This document shows, one piece after another, positions 1 to 6,780 of a stretch of 11,039 bases of DNA. The stretch is from Candidatus Poseidoniia archaeon (GTDB lineage Archaea; Thermoplasmatota; Poseidoniia; MGIII; CG-Epi1): the NCBI GenBank assembly GCA_029941645.1, contig JAPYSZ010000002.1, positions 3,292 to 14,330 of the forward strand. Direction: 5' to 3'. Under the pieces are notes generated by a model. It saw only the letters and a program-made list of their open reading frames with translations, was not told the DNA's origin and ran no database searches. The position numbers were made by a program, and so were the translations under genes. Numbering within the stretch: position 1 is the first letter of the stretch; the number at the start of each line of letters is the position of its first letter.

Positions 1-1319
1 GTAATTCCAATCAATGATACAATCAATAGGACTGGTATGTGACTGATAGGCCATTCATACCAACCTTTTCCTTTGATATAATCCTTCCTAGAAGAATCGT
101 CCCCTTCGCCGGTGAAAATATCAATTACATCGGAAGCAGTTGTTCTAAAAACAGGCGCCATTTTTAACAATCCCGTTATCCCTCCACCTAAAATGGCTCC
201 AATAGCCATGGGTCTTGCAATGTAACTATAAGACATAATAGATCCAACAGGGGCAAATTGGCTGACAGAATGGAAATTACCGTCAAGAGGATAATAGAAA
301 GGATAATCGTAATGGTATGCAAGTGGCGTCACAACAAACCATGTGAAGAAAGTTCCTAAACTAACTAAGAGCGCAACACGAAATCTCATAAACCATCCAA
401 TAGCACTCATCATAGGGGTTAATTCAAATCCTAACCAAGTGTAGTTAGTTAGCGAGTGACTCATAGGAACCATCAAATCAGCCCCGTCATACCATTCAAC
501 ATTTTTAGAAGCTGAAGTTAAAACAGATTCTTTAACCTCATTTCCTGCAGTATCATAAGAACCAGTTCCTAAGATGGGCCAGTCTCTTAAGAAAGTAAAG
601 AACATAACTACAGCTGTAGAAAGTCCTACAAGTTTAATGGAATGCATTGCACTTTCCATTCCACCTTCTTTTGAGGTTTCACCAGCAATGTCCATTAATT
701 TTATGTTAGCCTCAAAACCAGGAAGAGGCAATGGATCTTCGACTAGCCATACTCGTCTGAATATGATGAAATACAAACAACCCAAAAAACCCCCCAAAAT
801 AGAAGCAACCATAGCAACACCTGCTAATGCCCAAGAATCAGGCAATAGTAATGAAGAATCAACAAGATGGCTTCCGTCTGCCAATTCATATTTGGGAGAA
901 TAAGCTAGCAAATAGATTGCTGGGTAAGTAAAAACAAATCCAGTACAAACCATCGAGGCCCCAGTTGAAGCCGAAGCAGACAAATTAACTTCACCAGGAG
1001 ACCATCTCAAAGCCATAGCAGAAAGATAAGCAACATACCACGAACCGGAAACAATCATCCCAACTTTCAATCCCACATATTGGTTAATAATTGCAAAAAT
1101 GATTCCAATTACTAACCCGAGTAACATTTGGTTCCATTTCCATTTGGTAGTACCAAATCCATCTTTTCGGTTCTTTTCTTCCAAATATTCTTCTAAAACC
1201 TCAGTGTTAAAATTAGAATACATTTCAGTATCAAAATAATCTAAAGTTCCATTTTCAATAGCTTTCAAACCTTCAGGAGTGGGGGTTTGCCGATAAGCTG
1301 AAGTACGTACCTTGCTCAT
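1..1319 (-). CDS. OPT-family oligopeptide/metal-chelate transporter, N-terminal 439 residues (partial, C-terminus outside window)
   Basis: I translated the minus strand from ATG 1319-1317; the frame stays open to the window edge, giving 439 codons. A hydrophilic cytoplasmic N-terminus (residues 1-60) is followed by many hydrophobic segments, at about 64-80, 88-104, 118-140, 163-187, 228-246, 314-332, 370-386 and 426-439. OPT-family hallmarks visible are NQYVGLKVGMIVSGSW (79-94), the PLPLPGFEAN stretch (196-205), which matches the family's conserved Leu-x-Phe-Pro-x-Gly-x-Ala loop, and ARPMAIGAILGGGITGL (368-384). Known members are proton-coupled importers of oligopeptides or metal-phytosiderophores and are usually over 600 residues, so roughly a third is missing. 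The substrate cannot be read from the sequence. The gene is divergent from the CARDB surface protein and shares its upstream region with it. No Shine-Dalgarno sequence precedes the ATG, so a leaderless or near-leaderless transcript is likely. The family call is confident; the substrate is unknown. Confidence 0.85.
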   Translation of the reverse strand, partial: MSKVRTSAYRQTPTPEGLKAIENGTLDYFDTEMYSNFNTEVLEEYLEEKNRKDGFGTTKWKWNQMLLGLVIGIIFAIINQYVGLKVGMIVSGSWYVAYLSAMALRWSPGEVNLSASASTGASMVCTGFVFTYPAIYLLAYSPKYELADGSHLVDSSLLLPDSWALAGVAMVASILGGFLGCLYFIIFRRVWLVEDPLPLPGFEANIKLMDIAGETSKEGGMESAMHSIKLVGLSTAVVMFFTFLRDWPILGTGSYDTAGNEVKESVLTSASKNVEWYDGADLMVPMSHSLTNYTWLGFELTPMMSAIGWFMRFRVALLVSLGTFFTWFVVTPLAYHYDYPFYYPLDGNFHSVSQFAPVGSIMSYSYIARPMAIGAILGGGITGLLKMAPVFRTTASDVIDIFTGEGDDSSRKDYIKGKGWYEWPISHIPVLLIVSLIGI

Positions 1320-1350
1320 TTTAATACTGGTTCATCAAAACAACAGGGCA

Positions 1351-1356
1351 TTAAAC
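1351..1356 (-). promoter_or_regulatory. Possible TATA-like element for the OPT transporter
   Basis: On the minus strand GTTTAA lies about 34 bases upstream of the ATG at 1319. No better AT-rich element stands at the usual 25-30 base distance. This is a weak call based only on position and composition. Confidence 0.3.
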
Positions 1357-1362
1357 CGATTG

Positions 1363-1376
1363 TGTAGAATTCTACA
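1363..1376. promoter_or_regulatory. 14-bp perfect palindrome, candidate operator between divergent promoters
   Basis: TGTAGAATTCTACA is perfectly self-complementary; the symmetry stops at both ends (G1362 against G1377). It lies midway between the two divergent TATA-like elements, 6 bases from 1351-1356 and 9 bases from 1386-1391. That is where a dimeric helix-turn-helix regulator could act on both promoters. The regulator is not in the window. Confidence 0.5.
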
Positions 1377-1385
1377 GTAGGAACC

Positions 1386-1391
1386 TTTAAA
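1386..1391 (+). promoter_or_regulatory. TATA box of the CARDB surface-protein gene
   Basis: TTTAAA is preceded by AACC and centred about 27 bases upstream of ATG 1416. That is the spacing expected when transcription starts at or within a base or two of the start codon. No Shine-Dalgarno sequence precedes the ATG, so a leaderless mRNA is inferred. Confidence 0.6.
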
Positions 1392-1415
1392 GAATGGTCA
1401 CAAGTCCAAAAGTAG

Positions 1416-2924
1416 ATGCAGGTATTCTTCAGGAGCCTACTGGCTGTGGCGTTTTTCGGTATGATTTTACTGACCCAGCCGGCCGACGCGGAAGAATCTG
1501 ATGATTTCAATACTTTGGATTTGTACTTTTATGGAGATTTAGATAATGGCGATGGAAACATCTCTACACTCAGGCCCACCTCAGATACAGATACACAAAG
1601 TGATTGCCCTCAAGACGGCAATAGATTGAGTTGGCCAGGCCAGGATAGGCAGTGGGAAGATGTAGGTAGCTGGGAAGTGATGCTACAGACACCAGGATCA
1701 GTAGCTACGGGAGATTACACATTTACAATATGGGCAAATTCAACTCAAGGTACTGTTGAAGATGTTCAGTTTAGAATAACAATTTACATCGGTGGAGATG
1801 GCGGTGTCATGGAAACATCGCAGTCCAAGACGATTACAGATTCGAGCGAAGTAGCAACCCGTTTCGACATCAATTTTGACATATCCAATGCTAGTTTTAG
1901 CGACCCTGACGTGGCTAATGATGATGACTTTGTCATTGATTTAGAATATTCAGGAGGAGATCCTGGTGAAAATCCTCTTACTGGAGGGTCATCAACAGAG
2001 CAAATAGTTGTCTTAACATCTAGTGTAGAACACCCTTCAGGAATAGCCAATTTATCGATAAATCATTACAGGGCTTGGTTTTCTGAGATAGACGTAGAGG
2101 AATTTTCAGAGCGAGTTTTCATTAAAGCAATCGTTGAAAGTGCTTTTGGAAAACCAGACATAAATCCTGGAGAATGGATGTTGGGCGTATATGGGCTTTC
2201 ATCAGGTAATCAAGGTTTAACTGCAGACTTCAATATGAAATCATCTCAAAATAGTACTTATGAATTATCCTTCTATTGGTATTATAATAGAGATAATGCA
2301 ATAAGCGACACCTACAAATTTTTTATACAAGTCACAGATATCCAAGATAATTCTTGGGAAGTCATATCCGATGAAGAGCTGTATCTTGTGATTCATGGCT
2401 TTGAGATAGACAATTCAGTTACTTCTGGCGACATCACGATTAATAACCAAACAGGAACATCAATAGTCAAAGCAGGTAGTTCTTTCACAATAGATATTGT
2501 AGTTTCAGCACAAGGAGATCCTTTAATCACTTACAATCCAATTCCAGTCTCTATAGTTTGGGTAGATGGATCTAATGAAATAGTTCTTTACGAAACGGCC
2601 GTTTTTGCAAATCCCGGTGCAACAGCAAAGACCTCCTTCCGCCACACTTTTGACAAGGAAGGAGATTATTTAATCAAAGTTATAATAGATAGAGGAAATC
2701 TTATAGCTGAATCCGATGAAAGTAACAATATAGGTGAATTTATATTGCAGGTTTCAGAACCTGAAAAAGAAAATATAATGCAATCTTTTGTAGATAATAT
2801 AACAGGTGGAGGCACCGCATCTATGCTGGCAATATTGTCTGCAACATCTATTTTATTGGCTTTCTTCTATCTTAGAAGAAGCAGGGAACCTGATTTCGAA
2901 TGGGAGGAAGATGACGAATTCTGA
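1416..2924 (+). CDS. Secreted, membrane-anchored CARDB-domain surface protein
   Basis: This 502-aa protein has a signal peptide (residues 1-25: Arg6, a hydrophobic core, then a likely cut after ADA, with acidic residues following). The large extracellular body is rich in Asp, Asn, Ser and beta-strand patterns; residues 30-130 and 200-330 look like two further beta-sandwich modules that I cannot name. Residues about 340-447 fit a CARDB-type domain, including the typical ending AESDESNNIGEF (431-442). A Gly-rich linker, one transmembrane helix (about 467-486), RRSR as a stop-transfer signal and an acidic cytoplasmic tail (EWEEDDEF) follow. The start is certain: an in-frame TAG lies directly before ATG 1416 and the TATA box is correctly spaced. 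CARDB domains are adhesion or cell-surface display modules; the ligand is unknown. The next gene starts inside its last codons, so the two are probably cotranscribed. Confidence 0.75.
   Translation: MQVFFRSLLAVAFFGMILLTQPADAEESDDFNTLDLYFYGDLDNGDGNISTLRPTSDTDTQSDCPQDGNRLSWPGQDRQWEDVGSWEVMLQTPGSVATGDYTFTIWANSTQGTVEDVQFRITIYIGGDGGVMETSQSKTITDSSEVATRFDINFDISNASFSDPDVANDDDFVIDLEYSGGDPGENPLTGGSSTEQIVVLTSSVEHPSGIANLSINHYRAWFSEIDVEEFSERVFIKAIVESAFGKPDINPGEWMLGVYGLSSGNQGLTADFNMKSSQNSTYELSFYWYYNRDNAISDTYKFFIQVTDIQDNSWEVISDEELYLVIHGFEIDNSVTSGDITINNQTGTSIVKAGSSFTIDIVVSAQGDPLITYNPIPVSIVWVDGSNEIVLYETAVFANPGATAKTSFRHTFDKEGDYLIKVIIDRGNLIAESDESNNIGEFILQVSEPEKENIMQSFVDNITGGGTASMLAILSATSILLAFFYLRRSREPDFEWEEDDEF
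2902..2907 (+). promoter_or_regulatory. Shine-Dalgarno sequence that supports the 2911 start
   Basis: GGGAGG lies inside the end of the CARDB gene, three bases before ATG 2911 and 18 before ATG 2926. The spacing is short for 2911 but much too long for 2926, so 2911 is the better start. Confidence 0.5.
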
Positions 2925-3312
2925 AATGGAAATACGGGGTTACAAACCCGCTGATGAGACATACTATGAGTACAAAGACGAAGAGGAAACTCCTCGCGGC
3001 GTACATTACGAGAAAGTTGATGATGAAGACATTGATCCTTCAACAATAGGTAGATACGCTGAAACCAAAGATTTCAAGCATTGGCCATTCAAAGTTGGGA
3101 ATGCGATGACTCAAGCAGCTCCTGATGACGTTCAACATACCGTTGATACGGGCGGTAGTGCTGGTTACGCTACAATGGACGAATTCATGAAAGAAGACAG
3201 TGCTAAAGAGCAAGCTTGGGTAGACCGAGAAAACGAAAGTGTTATGTCTCTTGCAATCAACAATTGGTTTGGCTTGAAAGGCTATATTATGTCTTTTTTT
3301 CCAAAGAAATAA
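2911..3312 (+). CDS. Acidic 133-aa protein of unknown function, coupled to the surface protein
   Basis: I do not recognise this family. The frame is open further upstream, but that part runs inside the CARDB gene and has no coding character. ATG 2911 gives 133 residues and overlaps the upstream stop by 14 bases, which points to translational coupling. The N-terminal half is hydrophilic and rich in Asp, Glu and Tyr (YYEYKDEEE at 18-26, VDDEDIDP at 36-43). The middle contains DFKHWPFKVGNAMTQAAP (54-71). The last 25 residues are more hydrophobic and amphipathic (VMSLAINNWFGLKGYIMSFF), ending in PKK; they could lie along a membrane but are not a clear transmembrane helix. No signal peptide is present, so it is likely cytoplasmic and could act at the inner face next to the acidic tail of its neighbour. 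That partnership is inferred from position only. Confidence 0.7.
   Translation: MTNSEMEIRGYKPADETYYEYKDEEETPRGVHYEKVDDEDIDPSTIGRYAETKDFKHWPFKVGNAMTQAAPDDVQHTVDTGGSAGYATMDEFMKEDSAKEQAWVDRENESVMSLAINNWFGLKGYIMSFFPKK
3294..3300 (+). terminator. T-tract, candidate terminator at the end of the surface-protein operon
   Basis: Seven T residues on the plus strand lie 10 bases before the stop codon of the 133-aa gene. Archaeal polymerase can terminate at oligo-T tracts without a hairpin. The tract codes for Phe-Phe, so coding constraint is an alternative explanation. Confidence 0.3.
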
Positions 3313-3313
3313 G

Positions 3314-3481
3314 TTAGCGCTTCATAATCATTTTTAGTCCAGGAAACCTGTTAAGTTCAAAGGGATTAGTACGTATTTTTTCGGTGGTCTTTATGCCTTT
3401 AGCAGTTAACCAATCGAATTCATCTACATCTTCCCATACAGGCTCTAAAGAGGCTAGGAAATCTTTCAATTCTTTAGCCAT
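3314..3481 (-). CDS. 55-aa protein of unknown function, start overlapping the radA stop
   Basis: The minus strand from ATG 3481 to TAA 3314-3316 encodes 55 residues beginning MAKELKDFLASLEPVWEDVD and ending NRFPGLKMIMKR. Its ATG overlaps the end of radA by 8 bases, in the arrangement ATGGCTAA where TAA stops radA. Translational coupling to radA as the last gene of the RPA-radA operon is therefore likely. It has an acidic, Trp-containing N-terminal half and a basic C-terminus, with no Cys pairs, signal peptide or membrane segment. It exactly fills the gap up to the convergent gene, leaving one base between the two stops. I do not recognise the family. A chance ORF is possible at this length, but the tight packing and balanced composition argue for a real gene. 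Confidence 0.65.
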   Translation of the reverse strand: MAKELKDFLASLEPVWEDVDEFDWLTAKGIKTTEKIRTNPFELNRFPGLKMIMKR

Positions 3482-4427
3482 CTCTAATTCCATCCTCAGT
3501 GATAGATACTAAGGCCTCATTTTCAGGTAGATGTGGAGAATCTACAAGCCTGCAAACACGTTTGCCTGCCTTTCCTCTTCTCAAGTAAATTCTGAATTTT
3601 GAGGTATGCCCAACAATATTCCCACCAATAGGTTTTGTAGGATCACCAAAGAAAGCTGCAGGATTCGAAGACACTTGATTTGTTACTACAACAGCAGCAT
3701 TATGTAAATCTCCAAAACGAGCTAATGCCGACATATGGGCGTTGATTTTACCCTGCCTTTCGGCAAGCGTTCCTCTCCCAATATATTCTGCACGGAAAGC
3801 GCCTGTTAACGAATCAACAGCTAACATTTTGATTGGTCTTTCTTTAGCTATTTCTTTGACTTTTTTAACCATCAACATTTGTTGATGGGAATTATACGCC
3901 CGTCCGACATGTATTTTGCTTAAAACTTCATCAGGATCTAATTCCAATGCTTTTGCCATAGAAATTATTCTTTCTGGCCTGAAAGTGTTTTCAGTATCAA
4001 TGATTGCAACTTCTCCATCCAATCCACCTTGTTCAATAGGAAGTTGTGCATTAACGGCTAATTGTAGCATAAATTGAGTTTTTCCAGAACCGTATTGTCC
4101 ATAAAATTCAGTGATAGATTGAGTTTCTACTCCCCCACCTAACAATTCATCAAAAGTGCTCGATGAAGTGGTAAGTTTCCCAACGGTTGCCCGCTTTTCC
4201 ATTAATTCAGCACCAGTAAGGAAAGAACCAATCTTGGCATTCTTACCGGCTTCTTTTATGTATTTAGCACAGGACTCTTGTCCAATACCAGTCGCGTCTG
4301 AAAGTTGTCCAGGAGATTGTGTTCCTATCTCTTCCAAAGTACTATATCCTGCTTCTCTAAATTTTTCAGCGATAGCAGGACCTACGCCAGGCAGGTCTTC
4401 TATATTTTGTATTTTTACTTCACTCAT
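3474..4427 (-). CDS. radA: RadA, archaeal RecA/Rad51-family recombinase
   Basis: This 317-aa protein has the full length of archaeal RadA and no intein. It forms ATP-dependent filaments on ssDNA and performs homology search and strand exchange in recombination and fork repair. Residues about 6-62 are the helix-hairpin-helix DNA-binding domain (DLPGVGPAIAEKF at 11-23, TGIGQESC at 46-53). The linker carries the polymerisation motif position (FLTG, 69-72). The ATPase core has Walker A GQYGSGKT (110-117), DTENTFRPERI (144-154), Walker B MLAVD (201-205), YIGRGTLAERQ (215-225) and the L2 region VTNQVSSNPAAFFGDPTKPIGG (248-269). ATG 4427 follows a strong AAGGAGG six bases upstream, embedded in the last codons of the RPA-associated gene, with one base between genes. 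The oddity is Gly72 where the family's FxxA motif normally has Ala. Confidence 0.97.
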   Translation of the reverse strand: MSEVKIQNIEDLPGVGPAIAEKFREAGYSTLEEIGTQSPGQLSDATGIGQESCAKYIKEAGKNAKIGSFLTGAELMEKRATVGKLTTSSSTFDELLGGGVETQSITEFYGQYGSGKTQFMLQLAVNAQLPIEQGGLDGEVAIIDTENTFRPERIISMAKALELDPDEVLSKIHVGRAYNSHQQMLMVKKVKEIAKERPIKMLAVDSLTGAFRAEYIGRGTLAERQGKINAHMSALARFGDLHNAAVVVTNQVSSNPAAFFGDPTKPIGGNIVGHTSKFRIYLRRGKAGKRVCRLVDSPHLPENEALVSITEDGIRDG

Positions 4428-4428
4428 T

Positions 4429-5358
4429 TTATGCCTCCTTATAGTGGTTAAATCTAGGTTGGAAAATACGGCCTTGATCCGTTAAGGAATCTAGAATTTC
4501 ATCAAGCATAGGGCCATCTATACCCTCTACTGAAATGGCAATACCTAGATCGTCGTAATAAATTCCATCACCTTCGTCCATTTTCTTAATTTTAGCTAGA
4601 ACTTTTGCTTCATTATCATCTCCAGAAGCAGGTTCGGCCACTTCCTCAATAATTTCTTCAGTTTTTTCTACAACTTTAGGCTCAGTTTTAGCAGCGGGTT
4701 CAAACTCACCGGTAAAATTCGTTGTCTCCGGCATTGCAACATCGCCACCGGCTAAACGCGTAAGACAATCATATAGAAGAGCTTGATAATTTTCAACCGC
4801 TATAGTGGGATAGAAATCTTTTGAAAGTTCTAACCCATCCATTTCTCTTCCTGTGAGATTAGCTTTTTTCAAAGCCTCATCGTCTTCGCCAAAAGCTTTG
4901 TTCGCATTTATGCGACGCATAAGCGTATCACAAGCCTTTATCGCCCAATGATTTACTTCATCCATAGAAGCGGCGCGAATGCTTTCTGGCTGAACACTGA
5001 CATATGTTCTTTCACTGTCTTCTGGAGTTCTAGCTCTTACTTTTCCAACACATAAGACTGGGACGCCAATTTCCAGTTTAGAAAGCGCCGTTGCTCCTTC
5101 TGGATTGTATTGTCCAGCTTGCAAATAGTAGAAATCACCATTGGGATCAATCACTCTTGCAGTGTAGAAAGGGTCGTCTTCACTTCCTCTATTTTCAATC
5201 TGATCCAAGACACCTCCAATAAGCACGCGGGAAAGTTTACCTCCAATTTCAGAAATTAGATATGTTGGCGAATATTCTCTATCCTCAACATGTTTTACAA
5301 TTGCTGCAGATAATTCTTTGGCCAAGACCAAAACCCCAGGTTCTCTTCTTTGAGCCAT
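4429..5358 (-). CDS. RPA-associated protein: OB fold, helical region and C-terminal winged helix
   Basis: This 309-aa protein resembles the euryarchaeal RPA-associated family (COG3390), which is encoded next to RPA and acts with it on ssDNA. The N-terminus REPGVLVLAKEL (5-16) and the OB fold (about 45-125: LSRVLIGGVLDQIENRG, YTARVIDPNGDFYYLQAGQYNPEG, VCVGKVRAR-like strand and TYVSVQPESI) match that family as I remember it. Helices follow (about 132-205), then an acidic linker (about 208-248). The C-terminal module (about 249-307) reads as a winged helix, similar in plan to the C-terminus of eukaryotic RPA32 and of MCM, where it serves as a docking site. ATG 5358 directly abuts the RPA stop (TAAATG) and GGAGGG lies four bases before it, so the two genes are translationally coupled. 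I am sure of the OB fold and context, less sure of the winged-helix call. Confidence 0.88.
   Translation of the reverse strand: MAQRREPGVLVLAKELSAAIVKHVEDREYSPTYLISEIGGKLSRVLIGGVLDQIENRGSEDDPFYTARVIDPNGDFYYLQAGQYNPEGATALSKLEIGVPVLCVGKVRARTPEDSERTYVSVQPESIRAASMDEVNHWAIKACDTLMRRINANKAFGEDDEALKKANLTGREMDGLELSKDFYPTIAVENYQALLYDCLTRLAGGDVAMPETTNFTGEFEPAAKTEPKVVEKTEEIIEEVAEPASGDDNEAKVLAKIKKMDEGDGIYYDDLGIAISVEGIDGPMLDEILDSLTDQGRIFQPRFNHYKEA
4434..4440 (-). promoter_or_regulatory. Shine-Dalgarno sequence of radA
   Basis: AAGGAGG on the minus strand lies six bases before the radA ATG and inside the last codons of the upstream gene. It fixes the radA start and shows that internal genes of this operon use Shine-Dalgarno initiation. 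Confidence 0.8.
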
Positions 5359-6684
5359 TTAGCCCTCCAATGCGGCTAAGAATTGCCGTGCAACGCTAGG
5401 AACATCCAATTCGTTTGCAGGTTCACAGCTTCTAGCAAAGAAAGATAAACCATATTCGTCCGATCGTGCAAACCCTCTAAGTTTCAAAGGTTTGAGCAAT
5501 AACGCATCTTCAATTTCTTCAACTAAAGCTTCAGGCCCAAAATTATCTTTCACAAATTCAAGACAAGAATCAAGATCTCTTCCTAATACTTTTTCAGTTA
5601 ATTTGCAGTTTAGATAAGCAGTACACGATCCTGAACCGTCATCAAAAATCATTTTTATTCGAAGATCAGGGTCTGCATTTTTACGATCGTCACCATTTCT
5701 AACTAACCGGTTGGTTTCTTTGTCTCTAAAAATTAGTCCACTGCCTTCTCTTATAGTAAAGACATGGCCTTCTACCACTGCATCTGAGGCGCCATTTCTT
5801 TCATCTAATTGCGCTAAAGAGTATTGGACGCCATCTTCATAATCTTCTAAGGAAGGTAAATCTTCATCATCTATTTCAGTGAATTTAGTGTATTCTCCAA
5901 ATTGTAAGTCAGGACCATTGAATTCTTTTACATATCCATTATCAATTTTGTATGTTTTACCAGCAATAATGTTATGATCTTCCCAAGATGTAAATCTGCA
6001 GGTTCCAGTTTTGTCCCCTACCGTTCCTCCAAAAATCGTTTTAGGTTCACCTTTCACAGTTATACTGCGCGTTTCAACATCAATTATTCTTAGTTTAACA
6101 GAAACATTACTCATTCCTGGTTTTAGATTAACCAATTCTACTTCTTCACCGGCTTGATTCATAGTATTTTTAGCAACACCAAGATCCAATTTTTCTAAAT
6201 CATTATCTTGAATTTTCTTCATAGAACCATCATTTATGTTCAAAGTAATTCTATCATTCCAACTCTTTGAGTATGCATTTAGAACTTCAACGACATCGCC
6301 ACTTTCAAAGTCGCATTGATCGCTCCAGTATGAATATCTCATACGCATAGTAGAATCTCCAACTTCACCTTCGAAGAGAACTTTTTTGGCCCCTTCTTTG
6401 GTAGTTATTTCCTTTCGGTATATAGATAAAATCTTTGCTTTGAATTGAACATTGTTCTCACCAGGTCCAATTTGGGCTAGAAGTTTTTCTGCACCCATTT
6501 GTAAAGCACCAGGATTTCCATAGTGCTTTCTTACAATAGATTCTTTGGCAGTTGCCAAATCTATCCCATATTCCTCGACGTATCGTTTTAGTTCAGTTAC
6601 GATTACGCTGCGTTCTAGCTTGTCACCGATAGCTTTCACTATATCGTCGACATGTGTTTCAAAATCTGCTTCGTTCGTTTGCAT
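5359..6684 (-). CDS. Replication protein A large subunit (euryarchaeal, three OB folds)
   Basis: This ssDNA-binding protein protects ssDNA in replication and repair. From ATG 6684 it has 441 residues. After an N-terminal helical part (about 1-75) come OB folds at about 78-160, 185-275 and 298-425. The second shows the RPA/SSB pattern LKPGMSNVSVKLRIIDVE and VGDKTGTCRFTSWED. The third has VVEGHVFTIREGSGLIFRD, then PDLRIKMIFDDGSGSC. In most relatives a zinc ribbon sits in this third OB fold; here its scaffold remains but the ligand positions hold D321, T324, D333 and N336 (12 higher if counted from TTG 6720). The frame is also open from TTG 6720, but I chose ATG 6684 because GAGAGG stands nine bases before it. 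It is the first gene of the operon with the RPA-associated gene, radA and the 55-aa gene. Confidence 0.92.
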   Translation of the reverse strand: MQTNEADFETHVDDIVKAIGDKLERSVIVTELKRYVEEYGIDLATAKESIVRKHYGNPGALQMGAEKLLAQIGPGENNVQFKAKILSIYRKEITTKEGAKKVLFEGEVGDSTMRMRYSYWSDQCDFESGDVVEVLNAYSKSWNDRITLNINDGSMKKIQDNDLEKLDLGVAKNTMNQAGEEVELVNLKPGMSNVSVKLRIIDVETRSITVKGEPKTIFGGTVGDKTGTCRFTSWEDHNIIAGKTYKIDNGYVKEFNGPDLQFGEYTKFTEIDDEDLPSLEDYEDGVQYSLAQLDERNGASDAVVEGHVFTIREGSGLIFRDKETNRLVRNGDDRKNADPDLRIKMIFDDGSGSCTAYLNCKLTEKVLGRDLDSCLEFVKDNFGPEALVEEIEDALLLKPLKLRGFARSDEYGLSFFARSCEPANELDVPSVARQFLAALEG

Positions 6685-6750
6685 TATTCGTTGCCTCTCT
6701 TTTTTTCGACTCGGCGGCAATTCCGAATCTATCCATTACTCCTAAACAGG

Positions 6751-6760
6751 GTATATATAC
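6751..6760 (-). promoter_or_regulatory. TATA box of the RPA-radA operon
   Basis: GTATATATAC, itself a 10-bp palindrome, lies about 70 bases upstream of the RPA ATG. Transcription would start near 6728, leaving a leader of about 44 bases that contains the Shine-Dalgarno sequence at 6694-6699. Because the box is symmetrical, upstream flanking sequence must set its direction. Confidence 0.65.
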
Positions 6761-6780
6761 TTATGGGCTTTTCTCCTTTT

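Noticed and set aside
775..802. Runs of six A and six C (six T and six G on the coding strand) in the OPT gene as a phase-variable or frameshifted site
   Set aside because: The frame reads through without a break and encodes a membrane segment; six-base runs are too short to argue for phase variation.
574..903. Plus-strand 109-codon open frame
   Set aside because: It is antisense to the continuous OPT transporter frame, which shows clear family motifs and membrane segments.
2806..2910. N-terminal extension of the 133-aa protein to ATG 2806
   Set aside because: The extra 35 residues lie wholly inside the CARDB gene's membrane-anchor codons, have no matching character, and a Shine-Dalgarno sequence sits before ATG 2911.
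6660..6736. 25-codon upstream ORF from ATG 6736 on the minus strand overlapping the RPA start
   Set aside because: The ATG is only about 20 bases from the centre of the TATA box at 6751-6760, so it is probably outside the transcript.
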